Below, one piece after another: positions 1-12,170 of a DNA stretch of 64,000 bases. Positions within the stretch are counted from its first letter, which is position 1. Each line of letters opens with the position of its first letter. Origin of the DNA: Gracilaria vermiculophylla (lineage: Eukaryota; Rhodophyta; Florideophyceae; Gracilariales; Gracilariaceae). Position numbers and translations under genes: made by a program. The stretch is from the NCBI GenBank assembly GCA_019155205.2, contig JAHNZQ020000277.1, forward strand, positions 1,643,742 through 1,707,741. The letters are read 5' to 3'. The notes under the pieces are model-generated. The model was not told the origin of the DNA. It did no database searches and worked only from the letters and a program-made list of their open reading frames with translations.

Positions 1-43
1 TCGTCACTCAGTGATCCGATACCGTTGCATCTCGAATTCTACA
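1..43 (-). repeat. G1 3' LTR, inner end only
   Basis: These 43 bases match 20882-20924 at 35 of 43 positions, and both end in CTACA on the plus strand, so on the element strand the LTR begins TGTAG. The rest of this LTR lies outside the window. A pyrimidine run directly inside it is the expected minus-strand polypurine tract, which supports the boundary. Confidence 0.75.
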
Positions 44-53
44 TATCCCCCCC
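44..53 (-). other. G1 polypurine tract
   Basis: Plus-strand TATCCCCCCC next to the LTR end reads as a G run on the element strand. This is the position where plus-strand DNA synthesis is primed in LTR retrotransposons. Confidence 0.6.
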
Positions 54-1748
54 GTTAAACGTTAAGCACCGGCGACACGGGCAACGGAAAAGTACACGCC
101 ACCAGCATTCTGCATTCCTCTTCCCTCTTCTCCTCAAATGCATGCGCGAAACACATCTTGCAATTAAGATCCTTAAGCGTAATTCCTCCTACTCCGATGA
201 GTCTTCCTCCACACAGGAATCAACCTGCGTCTTGTAATGACCCCGACGCTTCTCAGCAGCCAGCAGATTTGCCAAACGCACCGATGTCCGCGTCACAGAT
301 TGCTCCTCTGCCGCACTCGGTATTGAAAACGGTGACCCCGCCATATCTTCTTCCTGGCACACCGAACCAATTGGCTCGCGCAAAATGGTGCATCCCAGCG
401 GCTGCTAGCAATGAAGGTCTCATCGCGACATATGTTGTCGCCGGTCAGCTTCGGGACGGTTAGCCGTGGTTACCGCTGTACACGAGCGATTGGCTGAGTC
501 CCGGTGCTCTTCCGGATGTTACAATCAGTCGCTACCAACACGAGTCCATGGCAGAGGCCTGCAGGCAGTTTGTACAATTAGTTTACTTGTGGATGCGCTT
601 GGTCATTGGGACAGTTCCCGTCAATGAAGATTGGAACCTCGACACCTTGGGCGCTCCCACCAACGGCTAAGCTTCCGCGTACGCCGAGAACCTAGCAAAA
701 CTAGACATTCGTCAGTGGCTTGGTGGCCGTGGTGGTGTGTCCAATGCAGCTCTCTGCTTCTACAATTCTCAACTTCGAGCAGAGTTCCGCTTCTTGCGTA
801 AGCCTTACATCAACTATTGGGAGTACCCATGATGGCCAAGCAATTACGCGAAAAATCCACGAGCCATGCCGCCGACGCAGCCCACTGATTACTTATTTGA
901 ACCGATGCGGATAAACTCTGACGCTCTTGTCGACAACTCCCAAAAGGAAGGCAATGTTGTGGCAATGGGGGGACCCGGAGAGGAAGAGAATGCACGAAAC
1001 GGTGGTACTGACGTAGAACATATTCCTGCCCGTGATGCAGGAGTCTGCCCCAGCGCCCGCTCCACTGCCAACCCTACAGGGTGAGGCTGAGATTCATTGT
1101 CTGAGGTGTCTCCTCTTAGATGCGGGTGTTTCGCTGGGTCAGATCTCGAATAGCAGCCAACAAATGGTTAATCTTCTTCGCGATCACATGGGCAATTTGC
1201 CCAATATGAATGCGTAATATTTCCGGTAACAGAGAACATCAGTAGTGACTTCACTCGAATAGATAAGTTGTGGTAAATGCACGTTCTTGAGACTTTTGTC
1301 ACGCTGCTTCATCTTCATGGCCCCCTTTTCGATCTTAGAAGTTCTTCTTTATGTGAGGTCATCGTCATCCCCACGCGCTTGAGCGCCGTGGAAAGCCGTA
1401 AGAATTAAATAAAGTGATTGACCGGTTCTTTTCTTTTGGAAGTGCATTAGTGCCTTGTGCGCAATCTGCCGCCAACCGCGAAAATGACACCATACGCCAC
1501 GACGTATGTAGAGTCTGAACCCGCACTTCAAACTCTTGTGCATGTCCTACAAGCCAAGACATGGCCACATCTTTGTTTTGGCATGGAAAGCGGCGTACAA
1601 GTGCACTTCAAATACTCCGGATAGTTCCAACACCATTATCTGGTATGGCCACGCGCCGTGGCAAATCCTTCCCTGCGCTGTAAGGCACCAGGTCATTACG
1701 ACAACTCTCCACTTTCTCGTCCCCTACATCCCCTCGAACTCGAACGTG
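54..1748 (-). other. G1 3' non-coding region
   Basis: About 1.7 kb between the chromodomain end and the 3' LTR. Short open frames occur on both strands, none with a recognisable domain. G2 has a region of similar length in the same place, so a long 3' untranslated region looks typical of this group. No envelope-like gene was recognised. Confidence 0.5.
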
Positions 1749-2411
1749 TTATTGATGCTTCCTTCTAAGCCTCTGATTGATCAACGAGATCTTCATCCAT
1801 TTAACCGACGCGAGCGTCATCAATGTTGTCGGGATAGCTAAATAAGCCTGTTTGCAGTACGACAGTACTAGAGACTGTGATAAATTGCAAATTTGTTCCC
1901 AAGTATCCTTACTAGGCACGTATCCGTGCCACCTTACCTTAAACAGCAAACGATTGTTTGCATCCGGTCCCTGTAAAACGATACGTTCTATCACGTACTC
2001 TCTCTCGCTATCGAGTTCCTCATCTTAGACTAGGTCCCAATTGGTAGATAATGGTTCACGCCCTTGATGTCCCTGTCATTGAGTTCCCTAAACATTGATG
2101 TAATTTGATGACTCCTCGTCCGAATCAACCGTATTGCATTCCGAATTCTTCGCCGATGGGCGTCTAATCGCCAGACTCCTGGATTTTTGTCTCCTTTCTA
2201 GTTTGGCCTGTTTTCCCATTCTAACCTTCGGTACAACCAATATAGCCGGCGAAGACTTGACATCCTTCGTCACTGTACGTCTGACAATAGCCCTCGAAGG
2301 TCTCTCTCGATCCGGGCTTACGATAGACGGTGAAATGGGGTGTTCCTCTTGTTGTCCAAACTTCCCTGAAGTCAGGTCGGCCGGAACAAGTGTCTGCTGT
2401 GGTTGGGCCAC
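1749..2411 (-). pseudogene. G1 pol C-terminus: basic linker and chromodomain
   Basis: The segment 1749-1994 has the chromodomain pattern: a leading I-E-R-I, then FKVRWHGY, a serine-rich turn and DTWE, followed by a helix. Chromodomains bind methylated histone tails and guide integration of chromoviruses. Upstream, 2088-2411 encodes a Pro/Arg/Lys-rich linker in the same frame, which differs from the frame of the integrase. A frameshift therefore lies near 2.5 kb. The chromodomain call rests on the aromatic residue, the W-GY motif and the terminal position in pol. Confidence 0.75.
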
Positions 2412-3822
2412 TTGAACCTTGTGTCTTTTTCCTATTCTTTTCTTAATGAGACTTTACGGTTTCCACGTGTGCAGTTGAACCTTTTTTTACGTAACGCAAG
2501 TGTAGTGCTCAAACCGTGGCGTTGCCACCTTCGGCTTCACCTCTGTGGTTTCTCGACTCACTTTTTTGCTCGGATCGTTCAGTCCCGGTGGTTAGAAGTG
2601 GATTCCGTACGGGGTGCGTCGCCTTCTCTGTCTCCACGGGGCTTCTAGAGTCAATAATATCGTCCACAAACGCACTGTACGGTGGCAACACGCCGTTGCG
2701 CTCTGTAAAACGGTCATTTTCGTCCGTATCGCCAGGTACCGCTTCTCAAGAATTTTTTTTGCCCTTTGGTGGGAAATCAGTTGATTCCTTCCCTGTGGGT
2801 GGCTGGATCGGCGTCAAAGTCTACGAATCTGCACGAGAGGCCACCGCTTGCTGCCCATCATCCTCTGCACTGGGTGCACTCACCACAAGATCACGTTATA
2901 TGCGCTCCACTTCTTTTCCTCTCCTAATGACAACTGTGCCCTGATCAAACTCGACATCTTTATGCGGTTCAATCGTGACTGGGGCTAGCTGGTGACGGTG
3001 TCTTCGGTCTCTTTTCTCCTCGGGCGTGTTCCCGACACTTCTCTCTAGTCTTACGAAGACGTGTCCTCCAATCAGCAAATCTGGAACAGACGGTCTAATC
3101 GTACCGTCGTAATTGCGTTTAATCCGTTCTTGGGTCTTTTTCAATTACATTGCGGCCTAAACAGCGCGGGCGCGCAGCTCGTCCCTCCAGTGTGGGTGAA
3201 ATTGATATGGGTTCGGCATATCTTCGAGTTCCTTTTCTTTCGAACTACTCTCGATCGGTAGATCCGGTGGTACGCGTGAAAGTACCAACTCGAATGGGGC
3301 ACATTTCGTCGTCGAATGCAACTGCGTATTGTACGCAAAATAGAGCGTGTCCGTATACAGACCCCAATCCTTTCGATGGTCACCGATATAGTGCCGAAGA
3401 GCGGGTAGTATAGTACGGTTGTACCGTTCCACCTGCCCGTTGTAATGCAGATGATTTGTCGTGGTAAAGACGTTCTCAACACCCAGTACCCTGCATACAT
3501 CCTGAACGAAGCGAGCAATAAATTTCTTTCCGTTATCTGAGAGCACATTATCCTGGGGTCCGTTATAGTAAACCCAGTTGTATATAGAAGCTCGGGCAAT
3601 CACGGGAGCGGTAATCCGCGTGAGCGGAACAGTTCTCACCAGCTCCAAGAAGCGATCCGTGATTACCAAGATGAACCTGTCCCCGCGCTTACAGCGAATT
3701 AATTCTCCATGTATATCTAGGCTCCCATACGCCACAGGCGCCTTCATCGGAAACAGCTTCAGTGGAGTCTTCTTCTTCCACAATTTCACGCTGTTCTTAG
3801 CGCACATTGCGCACAAATTCAC
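2412..3822 (-). pseudogene. G1 integrase (core and C-terminal domain)
   Basis: Retroviral-type integrase that inserts element cDNA. The core lies at 3157-3822: the first catalytic Asp in SLDIHGE, the second in LSDNGKKF, and the catalytic Glu in QVERYNRT, followed by the AYNTQLHSTT segment typical of Ty3/gypsy. All three acidic residues are present. The C-terminal domain follows at 2896-3144 (TQERIKRNYD, then a VFVRLER strand) in the same frame with an interruption near 3150. Cysteines of the N-terminal zinc-binding part (CAMCAKN) are visible near 3800. This is the best-preserved domain of G1. Confidence 0.82.
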
Positions 3823-4923
3823 TGTTTCTTAGGATTCCATTGCCTATGATGGCCAATAGAAATCTATTCTTAGGCTCATATAAAGCTTCGTACCTCCTAG
3901 ATGACCAGATGGCTGCAAGAAATGCGCCAGATGCAGTACCCTGCTCTTGAGAGGGTGTGGTATCACGATCTGCACATACGCTTCGACAGTTCTAACTAAT
4001 ATTCAGCGATCCTCGAGACGAAAAGGTAGCTCCTCCCCTCCGTTAAGACGTGAGTGGAGCGCATAACAAAAAGCGTCAGTGAGCTGTTCACGGAGTAGCT
4101 CCTCGAGCGTAATTCGCTCAAGCTGCCGGTCAGCATCAGCATCCGTTGTTTGCGCTATCAGCACCCCCATGACGTAATCTTCTTCATCCGAAGTTTCCAC
4201 TTCCGGTTCTATAGAAATCAGCTTCTATATTGCAAGACAAGGGACGTTATCATCAATTTCCATTCTGGTCCTGCCCAGAGTTGCGAGCAGCAAAAGCGCG
4301 TCAGCATTGACGTTATACGTTCCATTTTTGTTCTTGAATGCGAAGTGTAATTGAGAAAGACGTAACCGCCAGCGCATTAAGCGTCCCAAGGGGTCAGACA
4401 TTGACATTAGCCAGCTTAGAAAAGAGTGACCCGTGTTGTTGGTGAAGTGTACCCCCTGTAGGTAAGGCCTCAGGGTCGTAAAATCCCATACTACAGCCAA
4501 ACAATCATTTTCGGAAACAGAGTAGTTCTTCTCTACCTGATGCAGTGAATGAGACCAGTATCCAATGGGATAACACTTACCATATTTGTACGTTTGAAAG
4601 AAGGCACACCCCACCTGCTAGTCACTAGAATCCGTTTCGATGGAAAAGGGTAGGTCCGATTTAGGAAGCCATAGCACTGGGGCTCAGGTCAGCATATGCT
4701 TCAGTGTTTCGAAAGCGTCTGTCTCGGCCTCCCCGATTTCGTTAAACTGTGACGGTGCTTCTTTCTTCAATTAAGCGTTCAAAAGTGCAGCAATATGCGA
4801 ATAGCGTAGAATAAATCTCCTGTAAACGTTAAAAAGTCCTAAAAAGGCACGTAGTTATGTCTGTGGCGGAGGAGGTTTTGCTTCACGTATTACAGCGGTC
4901 AGTGTTTCCTCAATTTCCAGAGT
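3823..4923 (-). pseudogene. G1 RNase H and connection region
   Basis: RNase H degrades the RNA of the cDNA hybrid. The region reads from the RT thumb (YRRFI and a DAFETLKHML-like connection) into a degraded ETDSSD strand, then at 4225-4614 the KYGKCYPIGYWSHSL strand, the ENDCLAVVW helix and an N-ADAL motif near the end. Segment 4003-4200 is the acidic spacer before the integrase zinc finger. An in-frame stop follows the ETDSSD motif at about 4617. The frame matches the integrase. Confidence 0.75.
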
Positions 4924-5686
4924 TTACGGCTTGATCCAGCGTTCGAGGTACTTCACCTGGTGTGTGAACCACTCGCACTTCTTAATCTTCAATGCAATGC
5001 CAGAATTGTTTTCCATTTGCTTGAGGATTGCCTCGACATCAGAGAAATTGCCTTTCTTATCATTGCTGTAGACAATGATGTCGTCCAAGTAGACGACACA
5101 AGTCTTCCACTTATACTGTGAGCGTATGATATCGATAGCGGTCTGAAAGGTCGCCAAAGCATTACGCAAGCCAAAACGCATTCGGTTGAAGAGATATAGT
5201 TTTGCGGGACAAACGAACGCCATCTTGTGGCGAGCTTTTGGTGCAACGGGCACTTACCAGAAATCCCAATTTGCAACAAGCGTTGTTAAGACGTTGGCTT
5301 CGCCGAGGCTATCGATGCATTCATCCATACGCGGCCATGGATAAGTATCCGTCACTGATATTGCGTTCAACTTCCTGTAGTCCACGCAGAAGCGAAACCA
5401 TCCATTTGCTTTCAGAACTAACACCACAGATAAAACACATGCTGATTGAGCTGGCTTATTAGTACCTTTTGGCCAGGATGGAGTCAACATGTTCCCGTAG
5501 GAGTTTTCGAGCGCGCGGCCATGCCCGATATGGTGGGTAGGCGATGGGTCTGGTGCACGGCAACCAGTCGATATGGTGGTTTGTAGCAGCGCTCTGGTCA
5601 AGATGGCCATGTCCCATATGTGAAAACTTCAGCAATAGTGTGCGTAATTTATCAAGATATTCTTCAGGTACGTGTTCCATCTTCAC
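4924..5686 (-). pseudogene. G1 reverse transcriptase
   Basis: The RT copies element RNA into DNA. The N-terminal part (5459-5686: HHIDWLPCTRPIAYPPYR) is in the protease frame. After a frameshift near 5.46 kb the fingers and palm follow (FRFCVDYRKLNA, then SLGEANVLTTL), one stop at 5254, then FGLRNALATFQ and the catalytic YLDDIIVYSND. Both catalytic aspartates of YLDD are intact, unlike in G2. The domain order and the chromovirus-like PYR start support the call. Confidence 0.85.
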
Positions 5687-6601
5687 GCTCTCGAGGGCTT
5701 CTTAAGTCTCCTGCTTGGAATCCTTCTCCTCCTTCACGATGTTCGTCGCTATTCGTGCCGGTCCCGGCTGTAAATCACTCTTAGACAAAATTCCGAAGAC
5801 GTCTGCCGTTTTAAAATGAGTAGGTTTGACTACCAAACGGTATGGCAGAGCGGTTCCAAGAACATGAATATTTTGCAGTCTGCACTCATTGACTCCGGTG
5901 TTCCTCACCAAGATTTTGAATGGCCTGTTGGGCCCCAATTGGGTATTCCCGTCAGCGACAAATATTCCATGGGTTTGATAAAGTGCCGAATTCGGCTGAA
6001 CGATAATGAGTCCATGCTTTGCAGTGGTGACTTTTATCCAAGCTTGATGTTGTTGAGGCACCACTGTCATCTGGGACACACAAATGCGTGGCGAAGTCCT
6101 GCTCTTTGGGGATTCGTACTCCTGTGAAGCTGGTAACGGAGCGGCTGCGTTTGAACGGCGTAATGGCCTCCGTACTATCGGTACAGTGGACCCGTCGTCA
6201 AAGCCTACTTCCCAATTCTTCGGACGAATTGCTTCGATAAACCTGTCACAATAATCACAACCAAGCACAAGTGGTGCAGCTGACGTGGTACACACGATAA
6301 ACGGCAGCATGCCAACATGATTCCCCAGTTGAAAGACTAGTTTTGTCTTTCCAAGAGACTTGATGGGTCTCTTCTTTGCTATTCCCATATTCGTTAAGCG
6401 TGCCTCATTGATTCGTGCTCGCTCGTCAGACTGCAGTTCTGACAATCTGATGAAATTTGGCCCAGCGCCCCTATCGATAACTGCGAGCCTGCTTGAGAGG
6501 AGAGATTTTGACGAGCAAATGTCAAAGTAGAACTTATAATTCCTGCAGGCCATGATCATTACATATTCTATCCGTCTTTTTGGGCACACATATCGTCCCA
6601 A
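5687..6601 (-). pseudogene. G1 retropepsin-like aspartic protease and linker
   Basis: An open frame of 299 codons (5702-6601). The active-site strand reads AVIDRGAGPNFI; in G2 the same position is LDTGTGPNFI, so the D-T-G triad has become D-R-G and the enzyme is probably dead. The second hydrophobic flap (LVLGCDYCDRFIEA) is conserved with G2. The rest is the spacer to RT. The start codon is uncertain because the frame continues from gag in the intact element. Confidence 0.75.
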
Positions 6602-6915
6602 AGAGCGTTTTAAAGCTCAATCGAGCTGCACTCGTTCTCCGACATTCGAAGATCTTTCTGGTCCAAAAAGGACTTTCGATTTAAAATCCGAGGAGCTGGG
6701 CAATGACAAAACCACGGCCGGTATAGTGGGATCGATCTTTACCGACCCCCTGAGGATCCCCTCCCCCAGTCTCCCGATTGAGTGGTCTCACAAACACCCA
6801 CGGGTGCGTTCCCCGTCTTCAAGTCTCCTCGCGCTTGCTTCACATTCTGGAATCCCAAATGGCGTTTGGCGTCTGCTGTGACCCACGCCTTGTCCTGCCA
6901 GTACGAAATAAAAGT
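6602..6915 (-). pseudogene. G1 gag-pol junction remnant
   Basis: The stretch between the protease frame and the G2 insertion point. By position it should encode the end of Gag with its zinc knuckle. I see no clear knuckle; the sequence is decayed. Confidence 0.4.
6911..6915. other. G2 target-site duplication, left copy
   Basis: AAAGT directly outside the G2 5' LTR, against GAAGT outside the 3' LTR: four of five bases agree. Five-base duplications are usual for Ty3/gypsy integrases. Confidence 0.6.
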
Positions 6916-7682
6916 TGAAGTGCAACGCTTTTAGGGATATCAGCACGTCGTGCGTTCATATTCCGCTCTGGCGATGCTCACCACTTTGCAGTTACGCCGG
7001 TAATCTGTTTCCGTTGGAAGGGCCCCAATTTCGTTGACAAGTGTAATGCACAGAATTGCTGGCTTGTGCCACACGTGTGTAGTGTTCTGCACCCCCGTAG
7101 GGACATTATTAGTTATTATTAGTTAATTACTACTCTACTTAAGGGCACGGACGACCATTACTTGGGTGTGTGAGCTCTCGCTGCTCGGGTCAAAGTAAAC
7201 GCAACAAGCGAGTGTCTGGCCCTAACTCAGGCTCCCTGGTGAATATCCACCTCCGTCTGGAGAGACGCCATCCTTTGAAGGCCTAGTTATCCACCTCGTG
7301 GAGCTTCAGTACATTCTTACCACTAATGTGTTTGTTTCTGTGCCCGCTTTTACAGCGGATGATATTCCTTGCCCCGTATACAGGCGCTTCTTCGCTAGCA
7401 ACTACCAGTGATTACCGTTGCTGTTTTCGCCCACGCCACACTCGTGTGGAAACCGTGCCGCTTTTGCACGTCGCCCACCACTCGTGTGTCGCTGCATTTT
7501 CCGCTTTCCCACTCCGTGGTCTGTCTTTGTTTCTACATTTGTACGCCAGTCGTGACGGTTAGTCCCGGTCCTACACCCGGCTCTGTGTGCTCACCACAGG
7601 TGGTTCTGTCACTGCGCTACCCTACTGAGGAGGACGTCGAGCTCCCTCATGTGTCTGTCCCTTCTGGGGGTGTTGCACCACA
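6916..7682 (+). repeat. G2 5' LTR
   Basis: Begins TGAAGTGCAA and ends TTGCACCACA, imperfect inverted termini bounded by TG and CA. It aligns along its whole length with 17145-17912; a 150-base sample gives about 90% identity by eye. It drives transcription of the element. Confidence 0.93.
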
Positions 7683-7951
7683 AACTGGTTTCCTGACTTA
7701 GAAGACCAGCGTAGTGTGTTTTGTGATCTCGGTTTACTGGATTAGCTACCTGGTTTCCGAATTGTTCGTTGAAGTTGAATTTGTGCTGTAACCAACCGTG
7801 TTGTTGAGGATCGCCGCTTGCTCGGGTGTGTTCTCCCACAAGTAGTTGCGTGGTACCTCTTAGGAGTGGATGTTCGCGCATTCGAGGTTTGCTTCTTTTT
7901 ATTGTTTTTTTGTGTGTTGTTTGGATTGTTTCCTGTTTTGTTTCAGTTTCA
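7683..7951 (+). other. G2 leader with possible primer-binding site
   Basis: The sequence TGGTTTCCTGACTTAG starts three bases after the LTR. The leading TGG fits a tRNA 3' CCA end, but only 6 of 11 bases match the common initiator-Met site, so the primer tRNA is not identified. The rest is T-rich leader before the gag ATG. Confidence 0.4.
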
Positions 7952-10039
7952 ATGTCCGAAAATATGGTTTCTGGGAATAGATTCCATGATTCTGGCCAAC
8001 CCAAGTCGCGAAAACTCGGTGCTGACTTGCCCCAGTGCTTGCAGTCGGTTCCCGAACATTCGGATGTTGATAACCGGAAGACCGCAAGCAGGAAGCTATC
8101 GACCAAGTCGTCCAAACCGCCAGTTGCTGGTTCATCGGATGCCCCGCTTAGGAGATTCGTACCGGCCACTGCGGAGAAGTACGCACTCTTTGTCGAGTTA
8201 GAAGCTCAGGTAGAGAACCTTCTAGCCCAGACCTTGGTGCTTTAAAACTGTCACGCCGCCCTTTTCAATGACTTTGATGTACTCCGTATGAGGATTGATG
8301 CCAATCTCGTCGGAGGTGTATCTGGAGATCTGCGTACTTTACGGACTGATTTTAATTCTCTTCTGGAAGTTTTGAGGGGTTACGAAAACATGGTGAAGGA
8401 TGTTGACTCGAAGTTTCAACGGGTTCTTTCCCGTCTTTAGACGTTGGAAGATACCATCAGAGGTGACGACAATGTCCCAGACGGACCAGTGGTGGTTTCT
8501 CACCGTTATGGTGACCGTGCTTGCACAAAGAACCACCCCCAAAAACGGAATGACAACGATTATGACTCGAACTTGTCCTGGTCATAGGTGAATTTTAACC
8601 ACTCTGCGGAATCCGCTTTGTCAGACATGTCTGCTGACGGTGGTCGTCGCGCTCGTTCATTGCACCCCCGTCGTTCAGCAGCCATCCATGGAGAGATTCG
8701 AGCCCGACAGAAGGGAAGAAAGCACTCCGCTTTGAAGGAACTGAAGCCTACTAACCCTTTGTACAGGAAGCTTTTATCATACCAGTATTACCGTCTGGAA
8801 GAGTCCTCTTTGGATCGTACTCCCCCTGGAACTGGGAAGGTAGAAGACTGCGTCAAGCGGATGGCTTTGTCGTTTCGTAACCAGAATTTCACTGGAGAGG
8901 ATCCGATTCTCGTCCTTGATTTTCTTTCACGCTTTGTAGCGGAGGCAGATATCCACGGAATGATTGAAGGACAGGCTTACGTCGCCCTACCGTATTTCTT
9001 GCGTGGAATCGCTGAAGATCAATTCAACTCTGTACAAGGTTCGTCACGTGCCTCTGATGGAGGGGTCAGCTGTTGGGCCGAAGCCGTTCATTATTTGCTA
9101 CGCTCGTACGCGACAGGAACCACAATACAGGAAGCTATCCTGGCCCTGCACGATACCAAACAACGCCCGAAGGAAACGAAGACCTAGTACCCAGTTAGAC
9201 TGAACGAGGCCTTCCACCGATGTGGAAATGTTTATTCCGCTAGCGAGCGTTGTACAATGTTTATCGACGGATTGGATCCGGCTATTCGCACTCTTGATAC
9301 CCGATAGGAGGAAGGTTACCTTCTTAGATTTGGTACAGTACGCGAAGGCGGAAGGAAACGCCCCTTGTGCCCACTCCGGAAGCCGAGTCAGATCCCAGGC
9401 CCTACACATGGAGGCCGCCCTGTCATCAGTTTCACTGTTGCCCCAGGAACACTCTCGTCGTTAGGTTGACAATGTTTACTTTACTCAACATGATCTGATT
9501 TTCATGCCCACAACGGAGCTCCCGTCCACAACGGAACCTTCGGTGGAACTGGATAGTCAATTGCTGTATTGAGATCACCAACGCGTTCGCGGCCCACAAG
9601 TTCCGTATGCTAACGGTAATCGTTATCAGAGACCTGGTTGGGTGGATACGGGCTCCTCGGCGGTGAAGTTTCAGGACAATCGTAATATCGGAAAATGCCA
9701 TACGTTGATGTGTTACCTTGATTACAACCATGGACACACAGCCTCACAGTGTATCATGAAACTGAGGGACATGCTCAAAGTGGTTGTTAACTTTGAAGCC
9801 CTGACCTCGGAAGAACAGGCATCAGTTCTTGTCACCGCATACTTGCGTGCGAAGACCGAGTTTCCTCGTAAGTTTACACCAGTTCAATCTGAAGCGGTAC
9901 CCAGCACTAGTTCTTCATTGGCAACTGCTTCTGCGAGTCAAGCTGCTTCGGCGGATGTTTCTGTTTCTCGGCAACCTGCTCCGCGAACCGCTTCGTTGCG
10001 GCGGAATACTGTTCCCATGAAAACGGATATCGCTTAGGA
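7952..10039 (+). pseudogene. G2 gag
   Basis: Structural capsid polyprotein. The ATG at 7952 (MSENMVSGNRF) is the first in the long frame. The N-terminal third is charged and coiled-coil-like (ELEAQVENLL and later DVDSKFQRVLSRL). The capsid core at 8840-9180 has FLSRFVAEAD, AYVALPYFLRGIAEDQF and CWAEAVHYLLRSYAT, matching the G1 gag core. A zinc-knuckle-like segment near 9700 (CYLDYNHGHTASQC) keeps H-x4-C with altered cysteine spacing. Stops occur at about 8243, 8438, 8583 and 9185, and a frameshift follows 9187. Confidence 0.8.
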
Positions 10040-10144
10040 AAACTGATTGGGGGAGTCTCTTCTACAGAGGCACCTGAGTCGAGGTCATCGGCGCCCGAGG
10101 CGTCAAAGCCTCGCTTCACGGTCAAGATCTTTTCAAGGAAGTTA

Positions 10145-11090
10145 TTGACCACCACAGACATGGCCCAGGCCCACCTTGGTGAGTTACGTCGCCCGAGGAT
10201 ACGGTGTAAGAATCACCGGTCCCCGGATAGAGTCATGGTAATGGCCAAGCGAAATTACAAAGTTTTCGCTGACTTTGGCCTTTCCCCCCAGTATATGGTG
10301 CGTCATCTGTCTATTTTGGATACAGGTACCGGACCCAATTTCATTGTCGAATCTCTTATACCGCCTGAAGTGCGTTCTCGTGTTAGACAAGGACCCGTCT
10401 TTGACGTTGCTGATGCCAATAAAAACCCGTTGAAGACGACTGGTATGGTTTCTCTGATGATTAGGGTTGGTAACTGTTCGATGCAGCTCAAATTTATCAT
10501 CCTGAAGACGGTAGCGGCCCCCATTATCTTGGGATGTGACTTCTGCGATCGTTTCGTAGAGTCACTTCGTACGCGTTCGCGAGAAGTTGAACTGGAAGAT
10601 GGTTTCATCATTCCGATAGTTCGTCGTTCACTACGGCGTGCCTCATCCAAGTTGGTTTCTCTTTCGGGCCCCTTACAGTATTCGTCACCACCAAAGGAGT
10701 CGCCTAAGCTACGTGTCGCACGGCAAATCTCCATACCGCCCGAATCACAGGCGTCAGTATCAGTTACTGCCGCTCCAAGAGGATTGCGTGTTGTTCAACC
10801 GCTCACCTGGCTGTACGAGAAGTATCAATTGGCCCTTGCTAATGGTGTCGTTCAGGTTTCAAATGAACACCCCTTCCAGGTCTTGATAAGCAACTTTGGC
10901 AAGAAGCCGCAGTATCTGGCGAAGAACCAAGTAGTTGGTACTTTACTTCCGCATCCAACGGCTTTAATCCCTACAAAGGTGTGTGCAGCCGATTTACTCG
11001 GATTAGTTCGAGAACCAGATGATACGCCTCATTCTAAGAACGGGGAGGGTTCCCGCTCTTTTGTGAAGTCGCTCAGCACGAAAGATTCGG
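10145..11090 (+). pseudogene. G2 aspartic protease
   Basis: Start of an open frame of 474 codons (10145-11569) that runs into RT. The active site is SILDTGTGPNFI with an intact D-T-G, followed by the IILGCDFCDRFVES flap strand. It would cleave the Gag-Pol polyprotein. The stretch 10640-11090 is a less conserved spacer ending in a Ser/Lys-rich segment. The frame equals that of gag upstream, with stops between. Confidence 0.8.
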
Positions 11091-12170
11091 AAAAGAAGGC
11101 CGTTCCTACGAGTTACGATAAGTTAGACCCTGTGAATGAGTTCGAAGATCTGGATCTTGGAAATGTACCGGATCCACACCGCAAGAAGTTACAAAAAATG
11201 TTGCGAGACTTCACCTCAATGTCGGAAAGATCCCTCGGGGAGATGTCGGCCACGAAACACCGGATTGACTTGTTACCGGACACCAGGCCTATCGCTAAAC
11301 ACCCTTATAGGGCAAGCCCCAAGACAAGGGAGGAGGAACAGTTCCATGTGGATAAAATTCTCCGCGAAGGCGTGATAGAAGCGGCTCAATCACCGTGGGC
11401 ATCCCCAGTGGTACTGGCTCCGAAACCAGATGGGACTTGGCGTTTTTGCATCGACTACCGTCGCCTAAATGCCGCCACCGTGAAAGACGTGTACCCCCCA
11501 CCGCGAGTGGACGAGTATATTGACTCTCTTGGTGAGGTGACTGTCTTCTCCACATTGCATGCGAACTAGGGTTACTGGCATGTACCCGTAAGACCGAGAG
11601 ACCGTGATAAGACCGCTTTTGTTAGTCATACAGGTTTATACAGCTCTAAGCGTATGCCGTTTGGGTTAGCAGATGCTCCCGCAACTTTCCAGGGTGTGTT
11701 AGATATCCTTTTGGCCCGCTTCAAATGGCGATCGTGCCTCGAGTACCTTGTCAATATCATAGTCTTCTCCAGCAACTTGGATGATCATTTAGAACACGTT
11801 CGTGAAATCATGACGACGTTACGTAATGCTGAAGTAATTCTCAAGCTGGGAAGGTACAAATTTTTTACCGAATCGGTCAAGTACTTGGGCCATGTTATTC
11901 GCCCTGGGCGCTTGCTGATACAGGGAGCTCGGGTCATATCTCTCAAAGAAGCCAAGCACCCGAGAACTCAAACAGAACTCCGCTTCTTTCTAGTTTTATG
12001 TAACGTGTATAGACGGTTCATCCCAAGCTTTGCAAAGATTGCCGGACCCCTTAATGATCTTCTTCGAAACGGACAACCGCCAAAACTGGGCCCCATTAAC
12101 CCTGCACAGGTAGAAGCTTTCAACTCTCTGAAAGAGGCTGTCACCTCTGCACCGATATTAACGTTGCCTA
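11091..12170 (+). pseudogene. G2 reverse transcriptase, catalytic motif lost
   Basis: RT motifs in order: HRIDLLPDTRPIAKHPYR, SPVVLAPKPDGTWRFCIDYR, YIDSLGEVTVFSTLHAN, then a TAG stop at 11567 where G1 has Trp, then GYWHVPV, RMPFGLADAPATFQ and EYLVNIIVFSSN. The last is the catalytic motif, YLDD in G1 and in the family; here both aspartates are gone (V and N). The thumb follows with SVKYLGHVI and YRRFIPSFAK. The enzyme cannot be active as written. Confidence 0.87.

Noticed and set aside
2516..2944. 142-codon plus-strand frame
   Set aside because: Antisense to the G1 integrase C-terminal and linker region; no domain.
7326..7701. Open frames inside the G2 LTRs, present in both copies (also 17556-17982)
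   Set aside because: They recur only because the LTRs are duplicated; the translations differ by frameshift and stop position and show no domain.
10145..11569. Intact pol gene in G2 from its 474-codon frame
   Set aside because: The frame ends at a stop inside RT and the later RT catalytic residues are lost.
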